From an uncultured Eggerthellaceae bacterium (lineage in GTDB: Bacteria > Actinomycetota > Coriobacteriia > Coriobacteriales > Eggerthellaceae): a DNA stretch of 64,000 bases. Within the stretch, counting starts at the first letter, position 1; each line of letters opens with the position of its first letter. A program made the position numbers and the translations under genes. This document shows positions 24,800-32,716 of this stretch, one piece after another. The notes under the pieces are model-generated. The model was not told where the DNA came from. It saw nothing but the letters and a program-made list of their open reading frames with translations, and made no database searches. Where the stretch lies: positions 81,165 through 145,164 of the forward strand of contig CAJURZ010000002.1 of NCBI GenBank assembly GCA_910588905.1. Reading direction: 5' to 3'.

Positions 24800-27220
24800 C
24801 TATGCTTTCTTGACGTTGCAGATGTTGGTGTGCTGCGGGTTACCCTTGGCCAGAGGCGAGGGCCGCTGCGTAGTGAGGGTATTGATGGAGCCACCCTTAT
24901 CAACACCATCCTTGCCGCTCTTGATATCGCCGTCCCACCATGCGCCCTGCGAGACCGCAACGGTACCTGGCACGACGCGAGGCGTCACCTTTGCCAGCAT
25001 CTCGATCTTGCCGCGTGCGTTCTCTATATGCACGGTGTCGCCATGCTTGATGCCGCGCGGCTCCGCGTCCGCCGGATTGATCCATGCCTCCTGCGGATTG
25101 ACCTCTTTGAGCTCGGGGATAGAGCCCCATGAGGAGTGGATGCGGCCGCGGTAGTGGAATCCCGTGAGGATGAGCGGATGCTCCTCAGTGGTAGTCTCTA
25201 CGCCCTCCCATTCGGGGATATAGGCGGGAATGGCTGGCAGCGTGTCCATACCCTTGAGCGTATCGCCCTCAGTGAGCTTCCAGCCATCGGTGTCTTCCAG
25301 GAGCTTCCCCGAGAAGATCTCGATCTTGCCAGAGGGCGTGGTGAGCGCATTGGCGACCGGATCCTTGCGGAACTTCTCCATGGATACCGTGTGCGGATAG
25401 GCGCAGGTGTAGACGCCCATCTCCCGCATCTCCTCGAAGGAGGGGAGCTTGTCGTCCTCCGCGCGTGACTTCTCGTACAGCTCGCGGATCCAGTCCTCTT
25501 CCGTCTTGCCTTCGGTGAACGCGTCCTTCACACCGAATCTATCGGCCATCATAGCGGCCATCTCATAGGCGGTCTTACGCTCGAACTTCGGTGAGGTAGC
25601 CGGAGTGCCGGTGATGATGTAGCCCCAATCAGAGCCGGTGGCTATCTGCGAGTGCTGTTCGAAGCGGAACAGATCGGGCAGCACGATGTCGGAGTAGTTC
25701 ATGGAATCGCACATGACCGTGTCGATGCCCAAGATGAACTCACACTTGCTCTCATCGGCCAGGATCTCGTGAGCCTTGTTGATGTCGGAATGCTGATTGG
25801 TCAGGCAGTTCCCAGCATAGTTGATCATGTACTTGATGTTGCTCTTGAGCTTGTCGGTCTTGCGCACGCCCCAGTCTTTGGCGCCCATATCCTCGCCGTG
25901 TTCGATGGCGTCGGTCCATAGGAAGCAGGAGATGGAATCCTGGATGGGATTCTTGCCCTGTGGGAAGGATTCGAGCTTCGGGCTATTGCGAGCCTCACGA
26001 GTGCCGTTGCTGGTGCCAGGCAGACCCACCTGGCCGACCAGGCAGGGCAGCGCCATGATGGACCATGCATTCCATTCGCCATTCGAGCGACGCTGCGGAC
26101 CCCACCCCTGCACCACATAGACCGGTTTGGTGGTAGCTATCTCATCGGCAAGGCTGCGGATCCTCTCAGCGGAGATGCCAGTGATCGGCGCAGCCCATTC
26201 GGGGGTCTTCTCAACCTTGTCGTAGCCTGTGCCCATGATGTAGTCCTTGTAGGACAGGTTCTGCCCCTTGTAGGCCTCGGGCATGGTCTCCTCGTCATAG
26301 CCCACGCAGTAGGTGTGCAGGAAGTCCTCGTCGGTCTGGCCGTTGGCGATCAGCTCATGGCCGAGCGCTGCCACCAGAGCGGCATCGGTGCCCGGATTGA
26401 TGGGAAGCCATTCCTCAGAGTGGCCCATGACAGAATCATTCATGCGCGGATCGATGATGTAGATCTTGGCGGGTGTGCGCTCACGCATGTGCACCCAGTC
26501 ATAGTGCGTGGTCAGACCGCCCTGGCGCGTCTCGGTGGGGCTGGAGCCGAAGCACAGGATGAGCTTCGCGTCCTCCCCGGATGACAGCGAGCTGCCCATG
26601 TGGCCCTTTTCGCCGTACATGTAGGGCGTGATGGCGGTGATCTGGGCAGTCGAGTAGTCGCCATAGCGGTTCAGATAGCCACCAACCAGGTTCAGAAAGC
26701 GATTGAACGGACGCGACGTGGTGGCTGAGACGCCAGTGGCATAGGGCACGAACACCGCTTCATTACCGTACTTCTCGATGATCTCCTTGAGCTTGTCGGT
26801 TGCGGTGTCGATCGCCTCATCCCAGCTGATGCGCTCGTACTTGCCCTCGCCGCGCTTCGTCCCCTCTACGCGCTTCATGGGATAGTTGATGCGATCGGGG
26901 CTGTTAGCCCAGCGACGATAGGTGCGACCGCGCAGGCAGGCGCGCGCCTGCGGTGTGTCGAAGGCAGCATCGGGGGTGGTGTGGGTATCCACCCAAACGA
27001 TCTCATCATCCTTCACGTGCATCTTCAGAGCACATCGGCCAGGACAGTTGATGGCGCAGTGCCCCCAGGTAGTCTTCTCCTCAGTGTTCGCTACAGCTAC
27101 AGCAACTCCGTCACCGAAGAGCTGATCCGTTGCCGCGGCGCATCCTCCGGCTGCAGCCAACGCCCCCAACGCACCACTCGTCTTGAGGAAGGTGCGACGG
27201 GTGAGCTTCGTGTCAACCAT
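24800..27220 (-). CDS. dmsA: DMSO reductase-family catalytic subunit (DmsA-like), Tat-exported
   Basis: An 806-residue molybdo-bis-MGD enzyme. The start at 27220 follows GGAGAGGAGATAAGC and gives a Tat signal, LTRRTFLKTSGALGALAAAGG; the upstream extension of the frame is ignored. The FS0 cysteines lie in HCAINCPGRC plus ACLRGRTYRR. The segment GGYLNRYGDYSTAQI closely resembles DmsA, where the Mo ligand serine is located. C-terminal YIPEWEG...LTGFHYRGRIHSSWG fits the MGD-binding domain. The substrate cannot be told: DMSO, an N-oxide or another organic acceptor are all possible. Transcribed divergently from a LuxR-type regulator. Confidence 0.92.
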   Translation of the reverse strand: MVDTKLTRRTFLKTSGALGALAAAGGCAAATDQLFGDGVAVAVANTEEKTTWGHCAINCPGRCALKMHVKDDEIVWVDTHTTPDAAFDTPQARACLRGRTYRRWANSPDRINYPMKRVEGTKRGEGKYERISWDEAIDTATDKLKEIIEKYGNEAVFVPYATGVSATTSRPFNRFLNLVGGYLNRYGDYSTAQITAITPYMYGEKGHMGSSLSSGEDAKLILCFGSSPTETRQGGLTTHYDWVHMRERTPAKIYIIDPRMNDSVMGHSEEWLPINPGTDAALVAALGHELIANGQTDEDFLHTYCVGYDEETMPEAYKGQNLSYKDYIMGTGYDKVEKTPEWAAPITGISAERIRSLADEIATTKPVYVVQGWGPQRRSNGEWNAWSIMALPCLVGQVGLPGTSNGTREARNSPKLESFPQGKNPIQDSISCFLWTDAIEHGEDMGAKDWGVRKTDKLKSNIKYMINYAGNCLTNQHSDINKAHEILADESKCEFILGIDTVMCDSMNYSDIVLPDLFRFEQHSQIATGSDWGYIITGTPATSPKFERKTAYEMAAMMADRFGVKDAFTEGKTEEDWIRELYEKSRAEDDKLPSFEEMREMGVYTCAYPHTVSMEKFRKDPVANALTTPSGKIEIFSGKLLEDTDGWKLTEGDTLKGMDTLPAIPAYIPEWEGVETTTEEHPLILTGFHYRGRIHSSWGSIPELKEVNPQEAWINPADAEPRGIKHGDTVHIENARGKIEMLAKVTPRVVPGTVAVSQGAWWDGDIKSGKDGVDKGGSINTLTTQRPSPLAKGNPQHTNICNVKKA

Positions 27221-27245
27221 GCTTATCTCCTCTCCCTTTCCCTCT

Positions 27246-27270
27246 CCTCCGGCCTTCGTACGCCCGGAGG
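27246..27270 (-). promoter_or_regulatory. Leader hairpin upstream of dmsA
   Basis: CCTCCGG (27246-27252) pairs with CCGGAGG (27264-27270) around an 11-nt loop in the dmsA leader. The transcript between the hairpin and the start codon is a purine-rich run of ribosome-binding-like repeats. It may modulate translation; no known riboswitch was recognised. Confidence 0.35.
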
Positions 27271-27418
27271 CGTTCCCCTTCAGGCCGAGATCTTGAGGGC
27301 ACTCTATACCGAAGCGCCCCAAAGAGGGTCACATAAAGTGGGTGATTTTTGAGAAATGCCCGCTCAGGCCCGTATTCATACCAACCGTATCCCGGCAAGG
27401 CCAGCTATACTGAGCCCC

Positions 27419-28933
27419 ATGCGAACCAAGAGCGAACAGAGTCCCTTGCGCCTACTGATACCCAACGTGGCCTCCTTGGGCTACGCATTGTTCCTGGCCA
27501 TCAACGCCGCAGGCGTATGGGGAGGCGTATTCCCCTTCCTGCCCCTGGAATTCCAGACCCGCACGATCGTCTTCTGGTTCTTCTTCGCCCAATCCGTCGT
27601 CTTCTCCTTGAGCTATGTAGCCAGTTGCGTGGGATCCTATTTCCTCCCGGGTGCCACCCGGGCGTTCTTCGTGAAGCTGACGAGCACCATCTACTTCCTG
27701 GGATGGTGTTGCCTCATCGCTGCCATCTATGTGGATGCAGCCGCGTTGGCTTTGGTATGCTTCGGAGGAGGCCTCTTGGGGTTGGGATCCACCGGCTTCT
27801 ATATGCTCTGGCAGCGGCTGTTCGCCAGCCAAGATGCTGACACGGGTAACCATGACCTCCTGGTGGGAAGCGCTTGGGGCGCTCTGTTCTACTTCGCCTT
27901 GTATCTCATCCCCCAAGCAGTCACAGCCTATCTGATCCCGCTGGTGTTCCTACCCCTGTTCGGCCTCTGCGTCACCCTGCGCAGCCGCACCATCAACGCA
28001 GAGCAATCCATGTTCGCCGATGTGCCGCGCGAGCACCCCCATGTCTATCGGCAAGTGCTGGCCGACCACTGGCGCGGCGCCCTCTGCATAGGAGCGGTGG
28101 GATTCTGTGCAGGCGTCATGCGATCCGTCGCCGTGGCAGAGCCCACCATCGGCATCTACGTGAACGCCCTCTCCATGGCCGGGATGCTGGTGGCGGCGCT
28201 GGTGGTGCTCTGGCTCTGGAGCCTGAAGGATGTGCGGTTGTCCATCACCGACACCTACCGCGTGGTGTTCCCCTTCCTCATCACTTCGCTGGTGCTGCTT
28301 CCGCTCCTGAATGATGAGTATGCCCGCTGGCTTGCCGCCATCCTCTATGCCGTCTACGCGGCCTACACCATGCTGATGATGATGCAATGCGCCCAGATCT
28401 CCCGCGATCGCGGCATCAACCCTGTGCTCATCTATGGTTTCTACGGTGCCATCGTCTATACGCTGCACAGCTTAGGTTTCTTAGGAGGCACCTTCGCTGA
28501 AGATGTGCGCGTCATGGGCGTTGATCCCCTCGCAGTGGTGGCGCTCATAGCCATTTGGGCACTGGGGCTCATGCATTTCGTTGGGTCCGGCGGCTTCACC
28601 TCAGCGCTCTCCCGCCAAGATAGCCCGGAGGCCATCGAGCTCGTCTCCCTGCGGACGAAAGAGAGCAGAGCAGATGCCACGCCCCTTGAAGGATCCGTGG
28701 CGAGCGCCCCCGACCGCATCGCAGTGCAAGCAGCGCGCATCCAAGAGCGGTTCCGCTTGTCTGCCCGCGAGGCAGAGGTGATGGAGCTCTTGGCCCGCGG
28801 GAACTCTGTGGCGAGGATCGCCGAGGTGCTCGTGGTGTCAGAGAACACGGTACGCACCCATTCGAAGCGCATCTATACCAAGCTGGACATCCATAAGCGC
28901 CAAGAGCTGGTCGATCTGATCGAAGCCTTCTGA
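27419..28933 (+). CDS. LuxR-family regulator with a large multi-pass membrane domain
   Basis: A 504-residue protein. About 400 N-terminal residues form roughly twelve hydrophobic helices. The C-terminus is a LuxR/GerE helix-turn-helix (about 440-504): LSAREAEVMELLARGNSVARIAEVLVVSENTVRTHSKRIYTKL. Regulators of this shape are abundant in Eggerthellaceae and often sit next to molybdoenzyme operons, so it probably senses a ligand and controls the divergent dmsABC genes. The start at 27419 was chosen over an upstream ATG. A TATACT box only 8 bp before the ATG raises the possibility of a very short or leaderless transcript. Confidence 0.9.
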   Translation: MRTKSEQSPLRLLIPNVASLGYALFLAINAAGVWGGVFPFLPLEFQTRTIVFWFFFAQSVVFSLSYVASCVGSYFLPGATRAFFVKLTSTIYFLGWCCLIAAIYVDAAALALVCFGGGLLGLGSTGFYMLWQRLFASQDADTGNHDLLVGSAWGALFYFALYLIPQAVTAYLIPLVFLPLFGLCVTLRSRTINAEQSMFADVPREHPHVYRQVLADHWRGALCIGAVGFCAGVMRSVAVAEPTIGIYVNALSMAGMLVAALVVLWLWSLKDVRLSITDTYRVVFPFLITSLVLLPLLNDEYARWLAAILYAVYAAYTMLMMMQCAQISRDRGINPVLIYGFYGAIVYTLHSLGFLGGTFAEDVRVMGVDPLAVVALIAIWALGLMHFVGSGGFTSALSRQDSPEAIELVSLRTKESRADATPLEGSVASAPDRIAVQAARIQERFRLSAREAEVMELLARGNSVARIAEVLVVSENTVRTHSKRIYTKLDIHKRQELVDLIEAF

Positions 28934-28985
28934 GCGCTTCGCACCCGTCCCCATGCTGATGCCAGCTTCGTGGTAAGGTGGCATC

Positions 28986-29882
28986 ATGGCGAAGGATGCT
29001 TACAAGGTACAGCGCAATGACACCCTCTGGCCGAGGAACGACCTCAACCGCTCAGCCTTCGTGGCGCGCGTCCAGGAAGAAGGCGGAGCGAGCTACCGAG
29101 ACCTGCCTTGGCGCAATGTGGACGATGGCTATGCGGTGCTAGTCTCTGAGGTGATGCTCCAGCAGACCCAGGTCGTGCGGGTCAAACGATATTGGCCGCG
29201 CTTTCTGGAAGCCTTCCCCACCCTGTCGGCCTTAGCTGCTGCCCCTACTAAGGAAGTGCTGGCTCTCTGGCAGGGACTCGGCTACAACCGTCGTGCGCTC
29301 TCTCTGAAGCGCGCCGCCGAGCAGGTGACCGCCTCAGGAAGCACCCGACTACCTGATGGCTTCGAAGAGTTGATCACCTTGCCCGGCATCGGTCCCGCAA
29401 CAGCATCCGGCGTTCTTGCCTTCGCCTTTCAGAAGCCCGCGGTGTATCTGGAAACGAACGTGCGAGCGGTCTTCCTCCATGAGCTCTTCCCCGATGAAGA
29501 GCAGGTGCCCGATGCAGACCTGCTCCCTTATGTGGCTGATACCGCTGATGTTCCAGATCCTCGCAGTTGGAACTATGCGCTCTTGGACTTCGGAGCTACC
29601 CTCAAGCGCAGCGGTGCCAACCCCAGTCGAGCCAGCGCCTCCTATAGCCGCCAATCCGCCTTCGAGGGCTCCCGTCGCCAAAAGCGAGCTGAACTGGTGC
29701 GCATCGTCTTGGATGCTGCTGAGGGTATCTCTCTTGCTAAAGCCAAGCAGGCCTTGGATGCAGCCGAGTCCGAACGAGGACACCCTGAGGTGGACGCAGA
29801 GCTCTTCGATTCCCTCATAGCTGACCTCACCCGCGAAGGCTTTCTGCACGCGAAAGGCGCCACCCTCTTCGTTGCTGAATGA
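28986..29882 (+). CDS. MutY-like HhH-GPD DNA glycosylase without Fe-S cluster
   Basis: A 298-residue base-excision repair glycosylase. It has LPWRNVDDGYAVLVSEVMLQQTQV (the MutY catalytic Glu and base-flipping Gln pattern) and the helix-hairpin-helix LPGIGPATASG. Two deviations stand out. The MutY catalytic Asp in DGNV is replaced by ETNV (in VYLETNVRAV), and the protein contains no cysteine, so the C-terminal [4Fe-4S] motif is missing. The NUDIX-like C-terminal domain is also absent. A conserved-looking GSRRQKRAELVRIVL helix follows. AAGGTGG precedes the ATG. The substrate is uncertain; an adenine glycosylase name may be only approximate. Confidence 0.85.
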   Translation: MAKDAYKVQRNDTLWPRNDLNRSAFVARVQEEGGASYRDLPWRNVDDGYAVLVSEVMLQQTQVVRVKRYWPRFLEAFPTLSALAAAPTKEVLALWQGLGYNRRALSLKRAAEQVTASGSTRLPDGFEELITLPGIGPATASGVLAFAFQKPAVYLETNVRAVFLHELFPDEEQVPDADLLPYVADTADVPDPRSWNYALLDFGATLKRSGANPSRASASYSRQSAFEGSRRQKRAELVRIVLDAAEGISLAKAKQALDAAESERGHPEVDAELFDSLIADLTREGFLHAKGATLFVAE

Positions 29883-29885
29883 GAG

Positions 29886-29913
29886 AAGGGGAAGGGCTGA
29901 TGCCCTTCCCCTT
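29886..29913. terminator. Bidirectional terminator between convergent genes
   Basis: A perfect 12-bp stem (AAGGGGAAGGGC with GCCCTTCCCCTT, loop TGAT) begins 4 bp after the glycosylase stop. The lipoprotein gene converges on it from the other side. Confidence 0.8.
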
Positions 29914-29949
29914 GGCGTGGAACGGATGAGGCTGAGATAGAGCTTGCGC

Positions 29950-30540
29950 CTAGCCGAAGATCGTCGAATAGATCGCGGTCTCAGCACCGGCAGCGGGAGC
30001 CCAGGTATTCCCCTCGCGCTCATAGGTGATGGTCACCGGCTCATGAGTCACCACAGGAAGCTCTTCGACCATCTGCATGGTGCGATCGCCAACCCAGTCC
30101 ATGATCTCCTGGCGGGACATATCCGCGAACTGCTCGGGGTTGTCCGCCATCTCAGTCTGCAGGCTATCCATGTTATCGGTGATGGACGAGAAATCCTTCG
30201 AAGTGAACGTCACCACAGCATCAGCGGTGTTCCCATCAACGGTCACCGAGTCGATGACGCCGTCGAACCCTTGGAGCATCGCGCGCACCAGCTCTTCAGA
30301 GGAGATGCCCACGCTGGACAGGGTTGATGCATAGCCCATGGATGAGGCCATCTCGCTGACCGTGGCATCGTCCATGGCCTTGATCTGATCGATCTCTTCG
30401 GTGAGGCTCTGACGGATCAGCTCTTCGCTGTTGTCTTGGCAACCGGTGACAGCGCAGAGCGTCATCACCAAGAGCCCACCCATGGCCACGGCCAAGAGCG
30501 CCTTCTTCGCCTGATGGAGCACCTTTTTCGCTTCCTGCAT
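29950..30540 (-). CDS. Putative lipoprotein
   Basis: A 196-residue secreted protein. The basic N-terminus and hydrophobic stretch end in the lipobox VTGC (about residues 31-34), so it should be lipid-anchored. The mature part is acidic and helical (SLTEEIDQIKAMDDATVSEMAS) and ends with beta-like ITYEREGNTWAP. This resembles the DUF4854/DUF5105-type extracytoplasmic domains common in Coriobacteria, and also the C-terminal part of the DUF4190-like protein in this window. The function is unknown. Confidence 0.75.
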   Translation of the reverse strand: MQEAKKVLHQAKKALLAVAMGGLLVMTLCAVTGCQDNSEELIRQSLTEEIDQIKAMDDATVSEMASSMGYASTLSSVGISSEELVRAMLQGFDGVIDSVTVDGNTADAVVTFTSKDFSSITDNMDSLQTEMADNPEQFADMSRQEIMDWVGDRTMQMVEELPVVTHEPVTITYEREGNTWAPAAGAETAIYSTIFG

Positions 30541-30681
30541 CCTTTTCCTCCTTGTTCGGTACCCCCAAGGCGACCAACCCTGATGGGCACGATCATAGAT
30601 ACACTGGCAGTCTAGCAGATAGATGGCCGCCGCCCCCGTATTCTCAGGGATAAATGAGTTCCTTCAGAAGGCGTTTGACCG

Positions 30682-30687
30682 TATAAT
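30682..30687 (+). promoter_or_regulatory. Perfect -10 element inside the upstream extension of the YidC-TagF fusion frame
   Basis: TATAAT at 30682-30687 lies 47 bp before the ATG at 30734. A -35 box at 17-bp spacing (TTCCTT) is weak. The element supports translation starting at 30734 rather than at 30623. Confidence 0.45.
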
Positions 30688-30733
30688 CTCCGCGTATCAT
30701 TTTGAGAAAGGCGAACGGGAACCCTCCCTTCAG

Positions 30734-32716
30734 ATGGAAGCGCTTGCAGACCTCTTATCGTTGATCGTTCAGCCCTGCTATGCCCTGACCGGGAACTGGT
30801 GGGCCTCTATCCTGCTCTTCACGCTCATCATCAAGGTCATCCTGATGCCGCTCTCCCTCTGGGTCCAGAAGAACTCCATCGTGATGGTGCAGCTGATGCC
30901 CGCTCTCAACCGCATCAAGGTGCGCTACTTCGGCGACGCGGAGACCATCGGCGAGAAGCAAAGCGCTCTGTACAAGGAGCAGCACTACCATCCCATGCTC
31001 AGCCTGATCCCCCTGGGGATCCAGATCGTGATCCTCTTCGGGCTGGTGGATGTCATCCATCGCATCACGGATGGAGGGGCGCCGGGCACGGAGTTCCTGG
31101 GGATGGTGCCTGTGGAAGACGGGGGTATGTCTTGGATCATGCCCGTTCTAGCCGGGCTTTCGGCCGTGGCCATGGGCTGCGCCCAGAACCACATCAACCC
31201 GCTCCAACGGGAGCAGTCTCGGATGGAGAAGAACACCACCAATGGCCTCTCCATCGCGCTGTCCTTCGTCTTGGGCATCTTCGTTGCCGCAGGCATGGCC
31301 TTCTATTGGATCTGCTCGAACCTGCTCTCCATCCTGGTGCAGGTGATCTGCAATCTGGTCATAGACCCACGAAGGTCCATCGACTACGCTGAGCTGGAGG
31401 AGAGCCGTAAGGAGCTGGAGGGCATCGATGCTCTCTCAGCGAACCGGCCCAAGTGGTATCAGCATGACCCGCTTACCAAGCGCGAGAAGGCGGATTTCAA
31501 GCGCTTCTTCGCCATCACGGGCAAGCATATCGTGTTCTATTCCGAGGGCAGCGGCTTCTACAAGTATTTCCGCGGGGCCATCCAGTGGCTTTTGGAGAAT
31601 TCCGATATCCGCATCCATTACGTGACCAATGATCCGAACGACCAGATCTTCGCCCTAGCGAAGCAGCATCCGCGCATCTTCCCCTATTTCATCGGCGAGA
31701 AGAAGGCCATCACGCTCATGATGAAGATGGATGCCGACGTGGTGGTCACCACCCTCGGAGACTTGGATAACTTCTATATCAAGCGCTCCTACGTGCGCAA
31801 GGACATCGAATACGTCTATATGTTCCACCACATGACCTCTATGGATATGACCTCCACCGTAGGAGAATACGATCATTACGACACGCTGCTCTGTACGGGA
31901 CCTCACCAGGTTGAGGAGATGCGCGTGATAGAGGCGCACCGCGGCCTTGACCCCAAGAACCTAGTGGAGTGCGGCTACGACCTGATAGACCGTGATATCA
32001 GCGAATGGGAGGTGCGCAAGGCCGATATAGAGGCGGCCAAGGACAGGCCCCAGATCCTGCTGGCACCCAGCTGGCAGGAAGACAACCTGATGGATAGCTG
32101 CGCTGATGAGCTGGTCTCCTCCTTGCTGGGTAAGGGATACCGCATCATCGTGCGACCTCACCCCGAATACCTGAAGCGCTACAAGCCTCGTTGGGAGGCA
32201 TTCCAGGCGCGCTTCGCGGGCATCAACGAAGAGGAGCTCGTCTTCGAGCAGGACTTCAGCTCCAGCGATTCCATCCTAGCCGCTGATGTCCTGGTGACCG
32301 ATTGGTCCTCGGTGTTCTGTGAATTCTGCTTCACCACCCTGCGCCCGGCGGTGTTCATCAACACCGACCCCAAGGTCAGGAATCCGAATTGGCGGGAGTT
32401 CGGCATAGATTCCACGGATATCTCCTTGCGAGACCGCGTGGGCCAGTCGCTCGATAAGGATGAGCTCGATCGATTCAGCGGCGTTATCGAGACCATGCTC
32501 AGCGAGCGAGAGCGCTGGCGGGATGAGATAGAGGATATCCGCAGCGGCTTCGTGTTCAATTTAGGCCAAGGTGGTCAGACCGCCGGTGCATACCTGCTCA
32601 AAGCCGTGCTCGAAAAGCAGCAGGCACGCGAGGCGGCCGCTTCGGCTTCGAAAGCGAACCCCAATGCAGGCCTCGGCACTGAGGCCGACGAGGGAGGGGG
32701 CTGCCATGCTGCCTAG
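30734..32716 (+). CDS. YidC/Oxa1-like insertase domain fused to a CDP-glycerol glycerophosphotransferase (TagF/TagB-like)
   Basis: A 660-residue fusion. Residues 1-230 carry a YidC/Oxa1 membrane domain: GNWWASILLFTLIIKVILMP, then LSLWVQKNSIVMVQLMPALNRIK, with further helices ending at NLVIDPRRS. Residues 280-640 match the teichoic-acid glycerophosphotransferase fold: HIVFYSEGSGFYKYF, YMFHHMTSMDMT, LLAPSWQEDN, IVRPHPEY and VTDWSSVFCEFCF. The natural inference is a membrane-bound polyol-phosphate polymerase; true insertase activity is doubtful. Its stop overlaps the next gene, a membrane sulfatase-fold enzyme, by 11 bp. The frame opens at 30623, but the short form starts where YidC proteins start. 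Confidence 0.88.
   Translation: MEALADLLSLIVQPCYALTGNWWASILLFTLIIKVILMPLSLWVQKNSIVMVQLMPALNRIKVRYFGDAETIGEKQSALYKEQHYHPMLSLIPLGIQIVILFGLVDVIHRITDGGAPGTEFLGMVPVEDGGMSWIMPVLAGLSAVAMGCAQNHINPLQREQSRMEKNTTNGLSIALSFVLGIFVAAGMAFYWICSNLLSILVQVICNLVIDPRRSIDYAELEESRKELEGIDALSANRPKWYQHDPLTKREKADFKRFFAITGKHIVFYSEGSGFYKYFRGAIQWLLENSDIRIHYVTNDPNDQIFALAKQHPRIFPYFIGEKKAITLMMKMDADVVVTTLGDLDNFYIKRSYVRKDIEYVYMFHHMTSMDMTSTVGEYDHYDTLLCTGPHQVEEMRVIEAHRGLDPKNLVECGYDLIDRDISEWEVRKADIEAAKDRPQILLAPSWQEDNLMDSCADELVSSLLGKGYRIIVRPHPEYLKRYKPRWEAFQARFAGINEEELVFEQDFSSSDSILAADVLVTDWSSVFCEFCFTTLRPAVFINTDPKVRNPNWREFGIDSTDISLRDRVGQSLDKDELDRFSGVIETMLSERERWRDEIEDIRSGFVFNLGQGGQTAGAYLLKAVLEKQQAREAAASASKANPNAGLGTEADEGGGCHAA

Noticed and set aside
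27300..27418. Possible CRP/FNR box in the dmsA-luxR divergent region
   Set aside because: Only one half-site-like sequence (TGTGA) is present with no matching second half.
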